The notes under the pieces were generated by a model, which saw nothing but the letters and a program-made list of their open reading frames with translations, had not been told where the DNA came from and did no database searches. Positions 9,240 through 18,278 of a stretch of 64,000 nt of DNA are shown here, in pieces; the first letter of the stretch is position 1, and the number at the start of each line of letters is the position of its first letter. The translations under genes and the position numbers were made by a program. The DNA is from Nostoc sp. LPT. GTDB lineage: Bacteria > Cyanobacteriota > Cyanobacteriia > Cyanobacteriales > Nostocaceae. The DNA lies in assembly GCF_017115165.1 (NCBI RefSeq), contig NZ_JABXKF010000161.1:20003-84002 (forward strand). The letters run 5' to 3'.

Positions 9240-10127
9240 TTAGCAGAGTTGCACCTGTTTTTGCGATACAAGCTGATGCTCTTTGCGCCAAGCCTGGGGA
9301 GGTAAACCGTGATGTTGGCGAAACTGACGGGAGAAATGAGACACATCCTGATAGCCCAATGCTTTTGCTATCTTCTCGACTGTCTCATTATTATTTTGGA
9401 GTAAAAAACGAGCTCCCGCCATCCGGCGTTTGACAATCCAGCAGTTTACAGTCTCTCCTGTCTGCTTTGCTACTCGGTTAGTTAAGTAAGCAGGTGAGTA
9501 ACCAACAGCAACAGCCACATCACACAAAGTAATTCCTTGATCGTAATGAGCTTCGATGAAGTCGAACACTTCTTTTAATTGGGGAATGGAGGGAAAGATT
9601 GACGAATCAGTGATCATGGCTTCTCTACCAGAGGCTTCGGCAACGGCAAGGGCAACGGCAACATCTACAGTGGTCACTGGAGTATCATCTGTAAATACTG
9701 ATTTTGGAGTTTTCTCAGACTTAATAGTACACCAGTACTGAAAATTAGCTTGTTTTTGTAAGCGAGTAGCGATCGCTCTGAGCAATTCGTCTAGTGTAGA
9801 GGGTTTGCTAAGATAGTCGTCTGCTCCCAATTCCATAGCTTTGCGAACATCTGCTCTGGTACTACTGCCAGTCAGAAAAATGAAAGGAATAATTGCTGTA
9901 ACAGGATCTTGGCGTAGCGTAGTTAAAACGTTATAACCATCCATATCGGGCATTGTGATATCGCAAATCACTAAGTCGGGTATATGCTTTTGTGCTTGCC
10001 GAATACCAGCAAAACCGTTGTCAGCACCTATCGTATCAAAACCTTTAACCTCAAGACCCTTTAAATAAAGATTGCGGGTAACGTTATCATCTTCAATGAC
10101 GAGAATTTTCTTTGACGATTCAGACAT
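9240..10127 (-). CDS. Response regulator, REC + AraC-type DNA-binding domain (scytonemin-associated)
   Basis: 295 residues. A receiver domain (about 1-125) has the acidic pair Glu12/Asp13, the phospho-acceptor Asp56 in VICDITMPDMDGYNV and the conserved Lys in DYLSKPSTLDEL. A linker follows, then an AraC/XylS-type double helix-turn-helix (about 185-290; ALGYQDVSHFSRQFRQHHGL is the second HTH). It therefore acts as a phosphorylation-controlled DNA-binding regulator. It lies directly after the histidine kinase on the same strand, divergent from scyA. In Nostoc punctiforme an equivalent regulator pair flanks the scytonemin genes and the regulator is needed for scytonemin production (known from the literature). 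The operator repeats upstream of scyA are candidate targets (inference). Confidence 0.92.
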   Translation of the reverse strand: MSESSKKILVIEDDNVTRNLYLKGLEVKGFDTIGADNGFAGIRQAQKHIPDLVICDITMPDMDGYNVLTTLRQDPVTAIIPFIFLTGSSTRADVRKAMELGADDYLSKPSTLDELLRAIATRLQKQANFQYWCTIKSEKTPKSVFTDDTPVTTVDVAVALAVAEASGREAMITDSSIFPSIPQLKEVFDFIEAHYDQGITLCDVAVAVGYSPAYLTNRVAKQTGETVNCWIVKRRMAGARFLLQNNNETVEKIAKALGYQDVSHFSRQFRQHHGLPPQAWRKEHQLVSQKQVQLC

Positions 10128-10268
10128 AATTTTCTATTACCATAACTTTTTGCAGAAGCTGCTTACTAGACTCTTTGGTGAGTATGTAAATAGGCATGAG
10201 ATTAATTACTTCGTTTGGATAGTTATGATTGTTAATTTGTTAATTAACAACTATCTTCATTTCAACAC

Positions 10269-12248
10269 TCATAACTCGGTACTGGTAAACTCTGATTGGA
10301 TTAATGGCAATATCACAGTAAATGTAGTGCCCACACAAATTTGACTTTCTACAGAAACTTGACCGTGATGTAAATCTACAAGGGTTTTAAGAATCGATAG
10401 TCCTAGTCCAGTACCAGGTATATGCTCAATATTACTACCACGGTAAAATGGCTCAAATATTCGTTGCTGATCTGCTACTGAAATACCGATACCCATATCT
10501 TTAACCTGGAAAATTAATTTTTCATTTTTGCAATATAGTTTCAAATCAATTGGCATCTGGGAGGGGGAATACTTTATTGCATTGTCGAGCAAATTGTTCA
10601 AAATAGGCTCTAACAATTTTTTATCTATGCAGGCTGTTAAGGACTTATCTTCAGTTACAAAATGAATCGGATTTTGGCTAATTCTCATCTGCATTTGTGT
10701 TACTAAATCATTACCAAACTGAACTAAATCAAGCGGTTTTGGAGCAAAGTTGATTTTTGCTGATTCTGTCTTAGAGAAGAACAAAATATCATCCAACATT
10801 TGGCTGAGTTGTTCGGTAGCTTTTTGAATGTGATCGAGTAATGGTTGTATTTTCTTCTGTGTACGTTTGTCTACTTCTTCCTTTAGTAAACTATTAGAAA
10901 ATGAAACAATATTCAGCGGAGTCCGAAATTGATGGCAAACCATAGAAAGAAAACGCGCTCTAAGTTCGCTAAGTTGTTTTGCTTGTTCTAAAGCTTGGTT
11001 TAGACCTAATTCTGCATATTTGTAATCGGTAATATCGATGCCTGCAATCAGTTCGACTGGCTTTCCTCCAAAATCCAAAACTCCATCCAGCATGGCAACC
11101 GCGCAAGCTAGCCAGCGCTCCGTGCCGTTTTTTGTCAAAATATTTATCTCCTGGTATTCAAAGTTAGATGCTTCAGCCTGGTTGCGTACCTGCCTACGTT
11201 TTTTGCTTTTAATCAGTCGACGCAGTTCAAAGCCTATTGTCAGTTCTTCGTTTGTGTAGCCAGTGAGTTTCTCCACTGCTGGATTTACATAGCAAAGCCG
11301 CGTACCTTGAATCAGAAAAGTGCTGGCATCTGTCGTTTCTGCTAAAGTCCGAAATCTAGTTGCGTTCAGTCGTAATGCTTCTTCAGTCTGTTTCGATTCG
11401 GTAATGTCCCAAATACTCCACACTCTTCCAATAATTTTACCCTCAAGCAACTGAGGTTTAGAATAGTGTGCAAAAACTCTTCCATCTTTTAACTCTAGAA
11501 TATCATAGCTCTCAAAATCAGCTTGGCTAGACACTTCCCAAATCAGCCGACTAAAGGCTTGTGGATCTTTAAGTTGGCTCTCAAAAAAGGCTTTGCATCG
11601 AGGACATTTCTTAGATAGAATTAGGGACTCTGGAATCTGCCACATATCCACAAATTTCTGATTCAAGCTCAGAATATCTCCCTCAAAGTTAACTGCAACA
11701 ACACCAATGGCAGTAGATTCGAGAGTAGAACGAAGTAAAGATAGGGATGTTTCTAGTTCTAATTCTTTTACCTTGAGTTGAGAAAGCTCCTGTTGCAAAT
11801 TGTCTTTGACATCCCTTAATTCATCAGTCCACTTTTGCACGCTCAGTTCTACTATTTCATCAGTTTTCTCACGAGCAAAGGCACAGCCAAATTCCATATT
11901 TTGGTCTTTTACATAGCTAATGGATATTTCAACCAGAAAGATCCGACCTCTTTTTGTCCTGTAGCGAGATTTAAAGGTAAGGGAACCCTGTGAAATAATA
12001 TCTGACCAATTGTGTAGAGAAAAGTCTACATCTATATCATGCAGCCTCATGGATAGTAATTCCTCACGGGAATACTCAGTCATCAGGCAAGTGGCATCAT
12101 TAACATAAAGAAACTGCGCGTTTGCTCCTAAACAGAAGGCAGCATCTACAGCATGATTTATTAGAAAGTGAGCAAACTTCATCTCTATTTCTGGTTGTAG
12201 TGCCCATTGATTGTTTGATTGAGCTAGTGTATATTCGCCAGAATTCAT
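10269..12248 (-). CDS. Multi-PAS sensor histidine kinase (scytonemin-associated)
   Basis: 659 residues, no membrane segments, so a soluble sensor. Three PAS-like regions lie at about 25-130, 170-285 and 295-420, separated by a coiled coil (about 135-180). Then come the dimerisation/phospho-acceptor domain with H-box FLSMVCHQFRTPLN (His near 440) and the ATPase domain with N-box LNNLLDNAIKYSPS, G1 VKDMGIGI and G2 GTGLGLSILK. PAS1 has a Cys in DAAFCLGANAQF, and PAS2 has the pair CPRCKAF, a CxxC that could sense redox state or bind metal (inference). It is transcribed divergently from scyA across a 1.7-kb region and presumably phosphorylates the regulator encoded just downstream. Confidence 0.9.
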   Translation of the reverse strand: MNSGEYTLAQSNNQWALQPEIEMKFAHFLINHAVDAAFCLGANAQFLYVNDATCLMTEYSREELLSMRLHDIDVDFSLHNWSDIISQGSLTFKSRYRTKRGRIFLVEISISYVKDQNMEFGCAFAREKTDEIVELSVQKWTDELRDVKDNLQQELSQLKVKELELETSLSLLRSTLESTAIGVVAVNFEGDILSLNQKFVDMWQIPESLILSKKCPRCKAFFESQLKDPQAFSRLIWEVSSQADFESYDILELKDGRVFAHYSKPQLLEGKIIGRVWSIWDITESKQTEEALRLNATRFRTLAETTDASTFLIQGTRLCYVNPAVEKLTGYTNEELTIGFELRRLIKSKKRRQVRNQAEASNFEYQEINILTKNGTERWLACAVAMLDGVLDFGGKPVELIAGIDITDYKYAELGLNQALEQAKQLSELRARFLSMVCHQFRTPLNIVSFSNSLLKEEVDKRTQKKIQPLLDHIQKATEQLSQMLDDILFFSKTESAKINFAPKPLDLVQFGNDLVTQMQMRISQNPIHFVTEDKSLTACIDKKLLEPILNNLLDNAIKYSPSQMPIDLKLYCKNEKLIFQVKDMGIGISVADQQRIFEPFYRGSNIEHIPGTGLGLSILKTLVDLHHGQVSVESQICVGTTFTVILPLIQSEFTSTEL

Positions 12249-12667
12249 ATTCCCACTTCCTCCTGGTAATCAATCAGCACTATAGCCATTAATGAGTTAA
12301 TAGTCATAACTTACTAAGATTTTTGGTGTACTGTTCGGCTGTTAAAAAGTAAAACTAGTTAGTTATTAGAAAATATTACTAATTATCTTAACAAAACTTA
12401 TCATACCAGGAAAATGTGAATTATTAAAGCGAATTTTCTTAAAAAAAACTAAATATTTCAAAAAATTATTTATTATTGACTTAAACAGCTTTTTATAGCA
12501 ACACAAAATTTAGACAAATCAAATCTAGATTAGCCAATCAACCTTATTAGATAAGAGTTCAAAACTCTTAATCTATAAGTAGAAAAAATATTTTAAATCT
12601 AAACTAGCCCTGCGTCAGAACTAACTAATAGACATCTGGTGAAATTAATTATGCGTTATCAATAACC

Positions 12668-12702
12668 CTTGTAGAGATGTAGGAGTGCTACCCCTCTACA
12701 AG
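12668..12702. repeat. Inverted repeat CTTGTAGAG...CTCTACAAG
   Basis: Perfect 9-bp arms (12668-12676 and 12694-12702) around a 17-nt loop. It resembles the dispersed GTAGAGACGT...ACGTCTCTAC hairpin repeats of Nostoc-type genomes. Confidence 0.6.
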
Positions 12703-12739
12703 AGTTCACCAACCTAAAATTCCTGGGTTTCCACTGGAG

Positions 12740-12777
12740 AAAGGTTAAAAAATAAAAATTTTTATCCTTTAACCTTT
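12740..12777. repeat. Long dyad, possible bidirectional transcription barrier
   Basis: AAAGGTTAAA (12740-12749) pairs perfectly with TTTAACCTTT (12768-12777), and the centre is itself a 14-bp palindrome (ATAAAAATTTTTAT). It may insulate the two divergent transcription units or serve as a binding site (inference). Confidence 0.5.
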
Positions 12778-13029
12778 TCCCTAGCAAGGACTTTGGCGAA
12801 CTACTCGTGTAGAGTCGTTTGATTTTCAACATAAATCAATTTGCAGTTCTGGACCTGACTTAAATGAATAAACTTCCACTCATCAACCACTGATCAACTT
12901 ATTTTCTTAATTTATCTTAACTTATTCTCTCAGCGATTTAACTATAGAAGAATATGCTTAGTCATCTGTCGTAAGAAGTACATTCGTATCAAAAAAAAAT
13001 ACGTATATTTTTAGGTATAGTGTTGCGTT

Positions 13030-13098
13030 TGTTTTATCATAAAGAAACACTGCATTCGTATACTAAGTATATATTCATATTTTAGGCATGATAAAACA
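13030..13098. repeat. Inverted repeat TGTTTTATCAT...ATGATAAAACA
   Basis: Perfect 11-bp arms at 13030-13040 and 13088-13098, separated by 47 nt. The spacing is too wide for a terminator stem, so two half-sites for a looping regulator are possible (inference). Confidence 0.45.
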
Positions 13099-13276
13099 CA
13101 TTTTTTTAATTTATTTACATACTGAATATTTTGTCATCTCTCAAAAGAAGTATAAAAGGTTAAAAAAATAATGTCTTTATCGTTACAAATAATTGACTCA
13201 AAGAGTTTTTGCTGGCAATATAAAAACCGCTAAATAGCCTGATGCCTAAATTCGGATAAAAAGTTGTGTAAGTTCT

Positions 13277-13318
13277 AAAGCAAAAGAATTGACAACCAGA
13301 TCAAAAGATTTTCTATTG
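13277..13318 (+). promoter_or_regulatory. 42-bp scy motif, copy A
   Basis: Pattern AAAGC(N)AAAA, then TTGACA at 13289-13294, then GATCAAAAGATTTT, then ATTG at 13315-13318. It aligns with copies B and C without gaps. TTGA-N8-TCAA and ATCAAAA-N3-TTTTGAT dyads overlap within the motif; this copy keeps the first dyad and most of the second. Confidence 0.6.
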
Positions 13319-13400
13319 TAAATTTGGTAATGTGCCGCCCCTACATCGCAGAAGATCAATCTTTCAGAATGACTAAGTTAGAAATGTCACAATTACGATA

Positions 13401-13442
13401 AAAGCGAAAAAATTGACACCCTGATCAAAATATTTTTCATTG
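13401..13442 (+). promoter_or_regulatory. 42-bp scy motif, copy B
   Basis: Begins AAAGCGAAAA; TTGACA is at 13413-13418, followed by CCCTGATCAAAATATTTT and ATTG at 13439-13442. It is 124 bp downstream of copy A. Similarity to copy C continues for about 30 bp past the motif (a TTTATC and a CATTAAG block are shared). Confidence 0.65.
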
Positions 13443-13651
13443 CAAATAGGTTTTTATCATAGTATCTATCATTAAGTTAAGAATTTCCCTAGGCGGTTAA
13501 ATAAGTAAATGGGTGCAATTAAAGGTAACTATGTAAAGCTTTGTAAAGATTATGAGATGTGTTTGAGTTAAGCTTAGTTGCTCGTTTACATACCTTTAGA
13601 TGATTTGGTTTATTCCTGCCAACCTACTTAAGCACTGCAATCATCACACTA

Positions 13652-13693
13652 GAAGCGAAAAATTTGACACCTCCATCAAAAGATTTTTGATTG
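13652..13693 (+). promoter_or_regulatory. 42-bp scy motif, copy C (nearest scyA)
   Basis: Begins GAAGCGAAAA; TTGACA is at 13664-13669. The dyad ATCAAAA (13675-13681), GAT, TTTTGAT (13685-13691) is perfect here. It lies 251 bp after copy B and about 248 bp before the scyA ATG. It could be a regulator site or, since TTGACA resembles a -35 box, part of a promoter; no good -10 box stands 17 bp after it. Confidence 0.65.
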
Positions 13694-13940
13694 CCCAACG
13701 GTCTTTATCTCCTTTATTGTGATCATTAAGAAGCACAGCCTCAACTGTTGTATGCTTTTGGTAAAAATTTTTTGGTACTGCGCTCATAAGCATCAATCAG
13801 CAGTGACTAATCATTTCTACTATTGTCCAAGCTAGGTCATAGCTGTAAGAAACAACAGAGTTGTTTGTATTAAATATTTCTAGCGCTGTGATTGTAAACT
13901 AAAAAGCCTTTGTGTAACTTTCTGTAATTACGTGAAACTA

Positions 13941-15824
13941 ATGAGTCAAAACTATACTGGTTCAAACTCTCCTCTGATCACCACTGAGCCATACAAGGAA
14001 CTTCCAGCAAACAGATATGTAGAATCTGTGTCTGATGTTTCTGGTCAGCTTGATGAATCGGAGAATAACGGGGGAATTCAGGCTTTTTTAAAGGACGAGA
14101 CAGCCCCAACGCTCTCCGTTGCTGATGCGATCGCTCAGATGTTGGAAAATTTGGGAGTAAGCTACGCTTTTGGTGTCGCCGGTGGTGCAATGGCCAGCCT
14201 TTGGGGTGCGCTATCCAATAGCAGCATAGAAGTGTTGAACTTCCGCCATGAAGCCGGAGCCGCATTTGCAGCCACCGAAGCTTACTTTGCGAATAATCGC
14301 CCCACTGTAGTTTTTACCACAGCAGGGCCGGGGATCACCAACGCCCTCACCGGATTATTTGCGGCTCGTGGTGAAGGTGCCAAGGTAATTTTACTGTCAG
14401 CTTGCACCTCAGCACCGCAGCGTGGACGCTGGGCAATTCAAGAAACCAGCACTTATACATTGCCAAGTGGAGGGATTTTTACCACAGGAGCGCTATTCAA
14501 CTATGCAATCACGATTGAATCTGCGGCTCAACTACCGCAGATTTTTCGTAAACTGGCTTTGGCTATGGCGCAACCAGGCGGATTTGTTGCCCATTTGAGC
14601 ATTCCTACCGCAGTGCAAACAAGTTTAGTTGAGAATATAGCCTTACCCCAACTAGATGTTTCTCCGTTTGCGATGACTGCTTCAAAAGAAGCGATCGCGA
14701 AATCTGTAGAGTTACTATCATCTGGCCTCTTTGCCATCTGGGTTGGTTTCGGTGCGCGTGACGCAGCAGACAAAATCCGCCAACTCGCAGAGAAAACTGG
14801 AGCAGCCGTCATGTGTTCACCCCGTGGTAAAGGTATCTTCCCTGAAGATCATCCCCAGTTTGTGGGTGTCACAGGTTTAGGCGGTCATGCTTCCGTCTTA
14901 ACTTATATGGAACAGCAACCTCCACTACGCACACTCGTATTAGGAACCCGCCTTGGCGAACCGACTTCCTTCTGGAGTTCGGCGCTAGTTCCAAAAGCAG
15001 GCTTTGTCCATGTCGATATTGACCCAGAAGTACCAGGTGTAGCCTATCCACACGTTGAAACTTTCGGGGTTCGTTCTGACATCAAAGCTTTTGTGGAAGA
15101 GTTGTTGCAGCAATTACCAGATGCTCCTCGTTCCACAATCTCCCTACCTCGTCCAGAACACAAAGCAATTGAACCTGCTCCAGACGTAGACTATCCAGTG
15201 CGACCAGAAGTATTGATGGCAGCAATTCAAAAGATCGTTGTTGAGGGTAGCGATGCCGTAGTCATGGCAGAATGCGGTAACTCTTTTACTTGGTCAACAC
15301 ATCTACTGCAATTTTCCGAAGCCAATCGTTACCGAGTCAGTACCGGAGTTGGCGCAATGGGTCACGCCGTCACTGGAGTGTTGGGTGCAGCGTTGGCAAA
15401 CAATGGTAAGGCTGTAGGGATTGTAGGTGATGGAGCAATGCTGATGAATAACGAAATCAGCACAGCCGTGAAATACAAAATTCCCGCAATCTGGATCGTA
15501 CTCAACGATGCGCGTTACAACATGTGTCATCAAGGGATGAAAATCTTGGGATTAAAGGGCGCAGATGCAACAATTCCACCAACAAACTTTGCGATGATTG
15601 CTCGTGGGATGGGAGCAGAAGCGATCGTCGTTGTCAGAGAGTCGGATATCGAACTAGCATTAGAACAAGCGATCGCATCAACTGTTCCCTTTCTCATCGA
15701 TGTAGTGATTGACGCCGATCGACCAGCACCTTCTGGTGGACGTAATAAAAGTTTGGCAGCCCAAGGAATTAAATCAACTCCCGCGAAAAATGCAGTCAAG
15801 CAAGTTTCATTTCCAATGATTTGA
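13941..15824 (+). CDS. scyA: ScyA, thiamine-diphosphate acyloin synthase of scytonemin biosynthesis
   Basis: 627 residues from ATG 13941; an in-frame GTG at 13932 is possible, and neither has a clear ribosome-binding site. The protein has the three-domain acetolactate-synthase fold. The Pyr domain carries the catalytic Glu in NFRHEAGAAFAATEAYF (about 104). A central domain follows. The PP domain carries the ThDP/Mg motif VGDGAMLMNNEISTAVKYK (about 495-515). Known ScyA couples indole-3-pyruvate with p-hydroxyphenylpyruvate. The first 60 residues form a polar extension before the core fold. It is the first gene of scyA-F and follows the 42-bp repeats. Identity rests on fold plus the exact gene neighbourhood. 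Confidence 0.95.
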   Translation: MSQNYTGSNSPLITTEPYKELPANRYVESVSDVSGQLDESENNGGIQAFLKDETAPTLSVADAIAQMLENLGVSYAFGVAGGAMASLWGALSNSSIEVLNFRHEAGAAFAATEAYFANNRPTVVFTTAGPGITNALTGLFAARGEGAKVILLSACTSAPQRGRWAIQETSTYTLPSGGIFTTGALFNYAITIESAAQLPQIFRKLALAMAQPGGFVAHLSIPTAVQTSLVENIALPQLDVSPFAMTASKEAIAKSVELLSSGLFAIWVGFGARDAADKIRQLAEKTGAAVMCSPRGKGIFPEDHPQFVGVTGLGGHASVLTYMEQQPPLRTLVLGTRLGEPTSFWSSALVPKAGFVHVDIDPEVPGVAYPHVETFGVRSDIKAFVEELLQQLPDAPRSTISLPRPEHKAIEPAPDVDYPVRPEVLMAAIQKIVVEGSDAVVMAECGNSFTWSTHLLQFSEANRYRVSTGVGAMGHAVTGVLGAALANNGKAVGIVGDGAMLMNNEISTAVKYKIPAIWIVLNDARYNMCHQGMKILGLKGADATIPPTNFAMIARGMGAEAIVVVRESDIELALEQAIASTVPFLIDVVIDADRPAPSGGRNKSLAAQGIKSTPAKNAVKQVSFPMI

Positions 15825-16127
15825 TTTAAAAAGCTTGCAATCTCATTCAATTCTTATAGACACTAAGACACTCCAAGAAAGCGGAATTTACAACGCAGTT
15901 TGGATGAGTCCATTCAGCAAAACATAAAGGATGAATTTAGAAGCGGCAAAAATTTTATTCCAGGCAACAACTACGCCCACCAAGCTGGAATGTTTTATTT
16001 TTGAAGATTACTCTTTTCTAACTTCATCTTATCTTAATATTCCAGAGTGTTTTTGTGTCTATATCTTTACATTTCGTAATGGTCATTACTTTCTCTAAAC
16101 AATTCCAACCAATATCAAGAGGTGAAA
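15825..16127. other. scyA-scyB spacer
   Basis: A 303-bp gap without a coding frame. It is AT-rich and contains AGAAGCGGCAAAAATTTTAT near 15940, which partly resembles the start of the 42-bp motif but lacks TTGACA and the ATCAAAA dyad. A separate promoter for scyB is possible but not shown. Confidence 0.4.
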
Positions 16128-17189
16128 ATGCTGCTATTTGAAACTGTTAGAGAAATGGGTCACGAACAAGTTCTCTTTTGTCATGGTAAAAATCCCGAAA
16201 TTAAGGCAATAATCGCCATTCATGATACGAGCTTGGGCCCAGCAATGGGAGCTACAAGACTTATGCCTTATGTCAACGAAGAAGCTGCTTTAAAAGATGC
16301 ACTTCGTCTGAGTCGGGGAATGACATATAAAGCAGCCTGTGCGAACATTCCGGCTGGTGGGGGAAAAGCAGTCATTATTGCTAATCCTGAAAATAAAACA
16401 GACGATCTGTTGAGAGCTTACGGACGTTTTGTTAATAGCCTAAATGGACGTTTTATTACCGGACAAGATGTCAATATTACTCCTGATGATGTGCGGACAA
16501 TTAGTCAAGAAACGAAATATGTTGTTGGGGTATCAGAAAAGTCCGGTGGCCCTGCTCCCATAACATCACTAGGAGTTTTTCTCGGAATTCAAGCTGCTGT
16601 AGAATCTCGTTGGCAGAGCAAAAGACTTGATGGCATGAAAGTTGCAGTTCAAGGCTTAGGAAATGTTGGTAAAAATCTCTGTCGGCATTTACATGAGCAT
16701 GATGTCCAGCTTTTTGTTAGCGATGTAGATCCAGTAAAAGCGGAAGAGGTAAAACGGCTTTTTGGCGCAACTGTTGTAGAACCAACCGAAATTTACTCAC
16801 TTGATGTAGATATCTTTTCTCCTTGCGCGTTAGGAGGAATTCTTAATAGTCATACAATTCCTTTCCTCCAAGCGAAAATTATTGCTGGTGCAGCTAATAA
16901 TCAATTGGACAATGAGCAATTACATAGTCAAATGCTTGCCAAAAAAGGGATTCTTTACAGCCCTGATTATGTAATTAATGCCGGAGGGCTAATTAATGTT
17001 TACAACGAAATGATTGGTTATGACGAAGAAAAAGCTTTCAAGCAAGTGCATAACATTTATGACACGCTATTAGCAATTTTTGATATTGCTAAACAGCAGG
17101 GAGTAACTACCAACGATGCTGCTAGACGATTAGCAGAAGACCGAATCAACAATAGTAAGCGAACCAAGACTACAGCGATCGCAGCCTAA
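16128..17189 (+). CDS. scyB: ScyB, leucine-dehydrogenase-like tryptophan dehydrogenase
   Basis: 353 residues. The ATG at 16128 is chosen because AGAGGTGA lies 4-6 nt before it; the in-frame GTG at 16122 is part of that ribosome-binding site. The Glu/Leu/Phe/Val dehydrogenase fold is clear: MGATRLMPYVNEEAALKDAL, the Lys motif GMTYKAACANIPAGGGKAV in the substrate domain, and the Rossmann motif VAVQGLGNVGKNLCRHLHE. The catalytic Asp segment TGQDVNITPDDV is present. Known ScyB deaminates tryptophan to indole-3-pyruvate with NAD+, feeding ScyA. The last 15 residues are Lys/Thr-rich. Confidence 0.95.
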   Translation: MLLFETVREMGHEQVLFCHGKNPEIKAIIAIHDTSLGPAMGATRLMPYVNEEAALKDALRLSRGMTYKAACANIPAGGGKAVIIANPENKTDDLLRAYGRFVNSLNGRFITGQDVNITPDDVRTISQETKYVVGVSEKSGGPAPITSLGVFLGIQAAVESRWQSKRLDGMKVAVQGLGNVGKNLCRHLHEHDVQLFVSDVDPVKAEEVKRLFGATVVEPTEIYSLDVDIFSPCALGGILNSHTIPFLQAKIIAGAANNQLDNEQLHSQMLAKKGILYSPDYVINAGGLINVYNEMIGYDEEKAFKQVHNIYDTLLAIFDIAKQQGVTTNDAARRLAEDRINNSKRTKTTAIAA

Positions 17190-17214
17190 TTGTTATTATC
17201 TTAAGGAGTGAACA

Positions 17215-18186
17215 ATGGAAAAAAATACCTTTGCTACATCAGCTTATATTGCAACTTCACCAGAGAGCGCCTTTGACTACCTTTGTAGTTTAAAAAACTT
17301 GGATGAATGGACGCTTTATAGTCGGATGAAAGAGCAAATTGACGAAGATACCTGGCTTGGAACTGCATCCGGTTATCACAAAAATCTCTATTATCACGTT
17401 AAAAAACTAGAAAATCCACTTTTCTACGGCATTGAATGGCACTGTGGATTAGAGTATCAGAAATATTTTCAGGTTTACCCTGTCTTGCTATTTCCTACAG
17501 ACTATATCGAGCCAGGAACAGATGAAAAAGGTGTGTATTTTCACTGGTTGAGCTTTGTCGATCCCAAACGGCAGACTCAGATGATTATGCAGGGAATTCA
17601 CACAGTACACACTTCCGAGTGTCGTTCTCTCAAAGGTAATTTGGAACGTAAAGCTGGTCTGACCGCAGCAGCTAAAGGAAGCCACTTTATCGATACAGAT
17701 ACCATTTATGTTGATGCCCCAATTGAAATTGGCATTGAATACTTAAAGGACTTAAAAAATGTAGATGAGTGGGCACATTTACTGCGACCAAATGGTGATA
17801 TTACTTCTGATTCCGGTGAATTCAAAGATGAATATGACCAAAAAGTAAAAGTGTCTGTGCGAGTTCATAGTCTGAGTAAATACTACTTACTTGAACAAGA
17901 ACATTTTTATCCAGACTACGAATATTATCAGCGTTCTGTAGCCTTACTTATCCCAACTGCATACTCTTTCGCCGATCCCGAAGCTTCAGGTTTCATCCTG
18001 CATCGAATTACATTCTGGAAAACAGATGGAACAGTTAGTCACGGCAAACTTCAAATTGAAGACTTTGGTGCTGAGAGCATGAACATCAAACGTTTACTCG
18101 AAGCCAAAGCAGGCAACCTCAAATCATTTGACCGAGGAATGAGCTATCTACCAAAAACTCCAGAATCACTAGTTACCAACTACTAA
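17215..18186 (+). CDS. scyC: ScyC, cyclase of scytonemin biosynthesis
   Basis: 323 residues, ATG preceded by TAAGGAGTG (strong ribosome-binding site), 25 nt after scyB. Two related halves are visible: each begins with a segment like ATSAYIATSPESAFDYLCSL (about 7-26) and IYVDAPIEIGIEYLKDLKN (about 164), both followed by DEW, suggesting an internal duplication of a START/polyketide-cyclase-like helix-grip fold. There is no signal peptide, so it is cytoplasmic. Known ScyC cyclises and decarboxylates the ScyA product to the tricyclic ketone precursor. The duplication is what I see; the mechanism is from published work on N. punctiforme. Confidence 0.94.
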   Translation: MEKNTFATSAYIATSPESAFDYLCSLKNLDEWTLYSRMKEQIDEDTWLGTASGYHKNLYYHVKKLENPLFYGIEWHCGLEYQKYFQVYPVLLFPTDYIEPGTDEKGVYFHWLSFVDPKRQTQMIMQGIHTVHTSECRSLKGNLERKAGLTAAAKGSHFIDTDTIYVDAPIEIGIEYLKDLKNVDEWAHLLRPNGDITSDSGEFKDEYDQKVKVSVRVHSLSKYYLLEQEHFYPDYEYYQRSVALLIPTAYSFADPEASGFILHRITFWKTDGTVSHGKLQIEDFGAESMNIKRLLEAKAGNLKSFDRGMSYLPKTPESLVTNY

Positions 18187-18278
18187 AATCTCGGCGTTAC
18201 TCTGCGCTTCCCTCAGCGTTCTCTGCATTTAAAATTCACCCCTCAATTCCCCACGATTGATTACTTGTATTGCAACAC

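Larger units (their letters stand above)
12249..13940. promoter_or_regulatory. 1.7-kb AT-rich control region between the kinase gene and scyA
   Basis: No credible coding frame is present. The region carries three strong inverted repeats (12668-12702, 12740-12777, 13030-13098), three copies of a 42-bp motif (13277, 13401, 13652), and many AT-rich stretches. It is long for an intergenic space and divergent, so it should hold the promoters for both the two-component genes and the scy operon. Confidence 0.7.

Noticed and set aside
13180..13230. Possible degenerate motif copy (AATTGACTCAAAGAGTTTTTGC)
   Set aside because: TTGAC and TTTTT are present but spacing is about 7 nt short; too weak to count.
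13932..13940. GTG at 13932 as scyA start
   Set aside because: ATG 13941 is in frame 9 nt later; neither has a good ribosome-binding site, and ATG is preferred, but the difference is only 3 residues.
15935..15985. Possible further copy of the 42-bp motif before scyB
   Set aside because: Only the AGAAGCG..AAAAATTT start is similar; TTGACA and the ATCAAAA dyad are missing.
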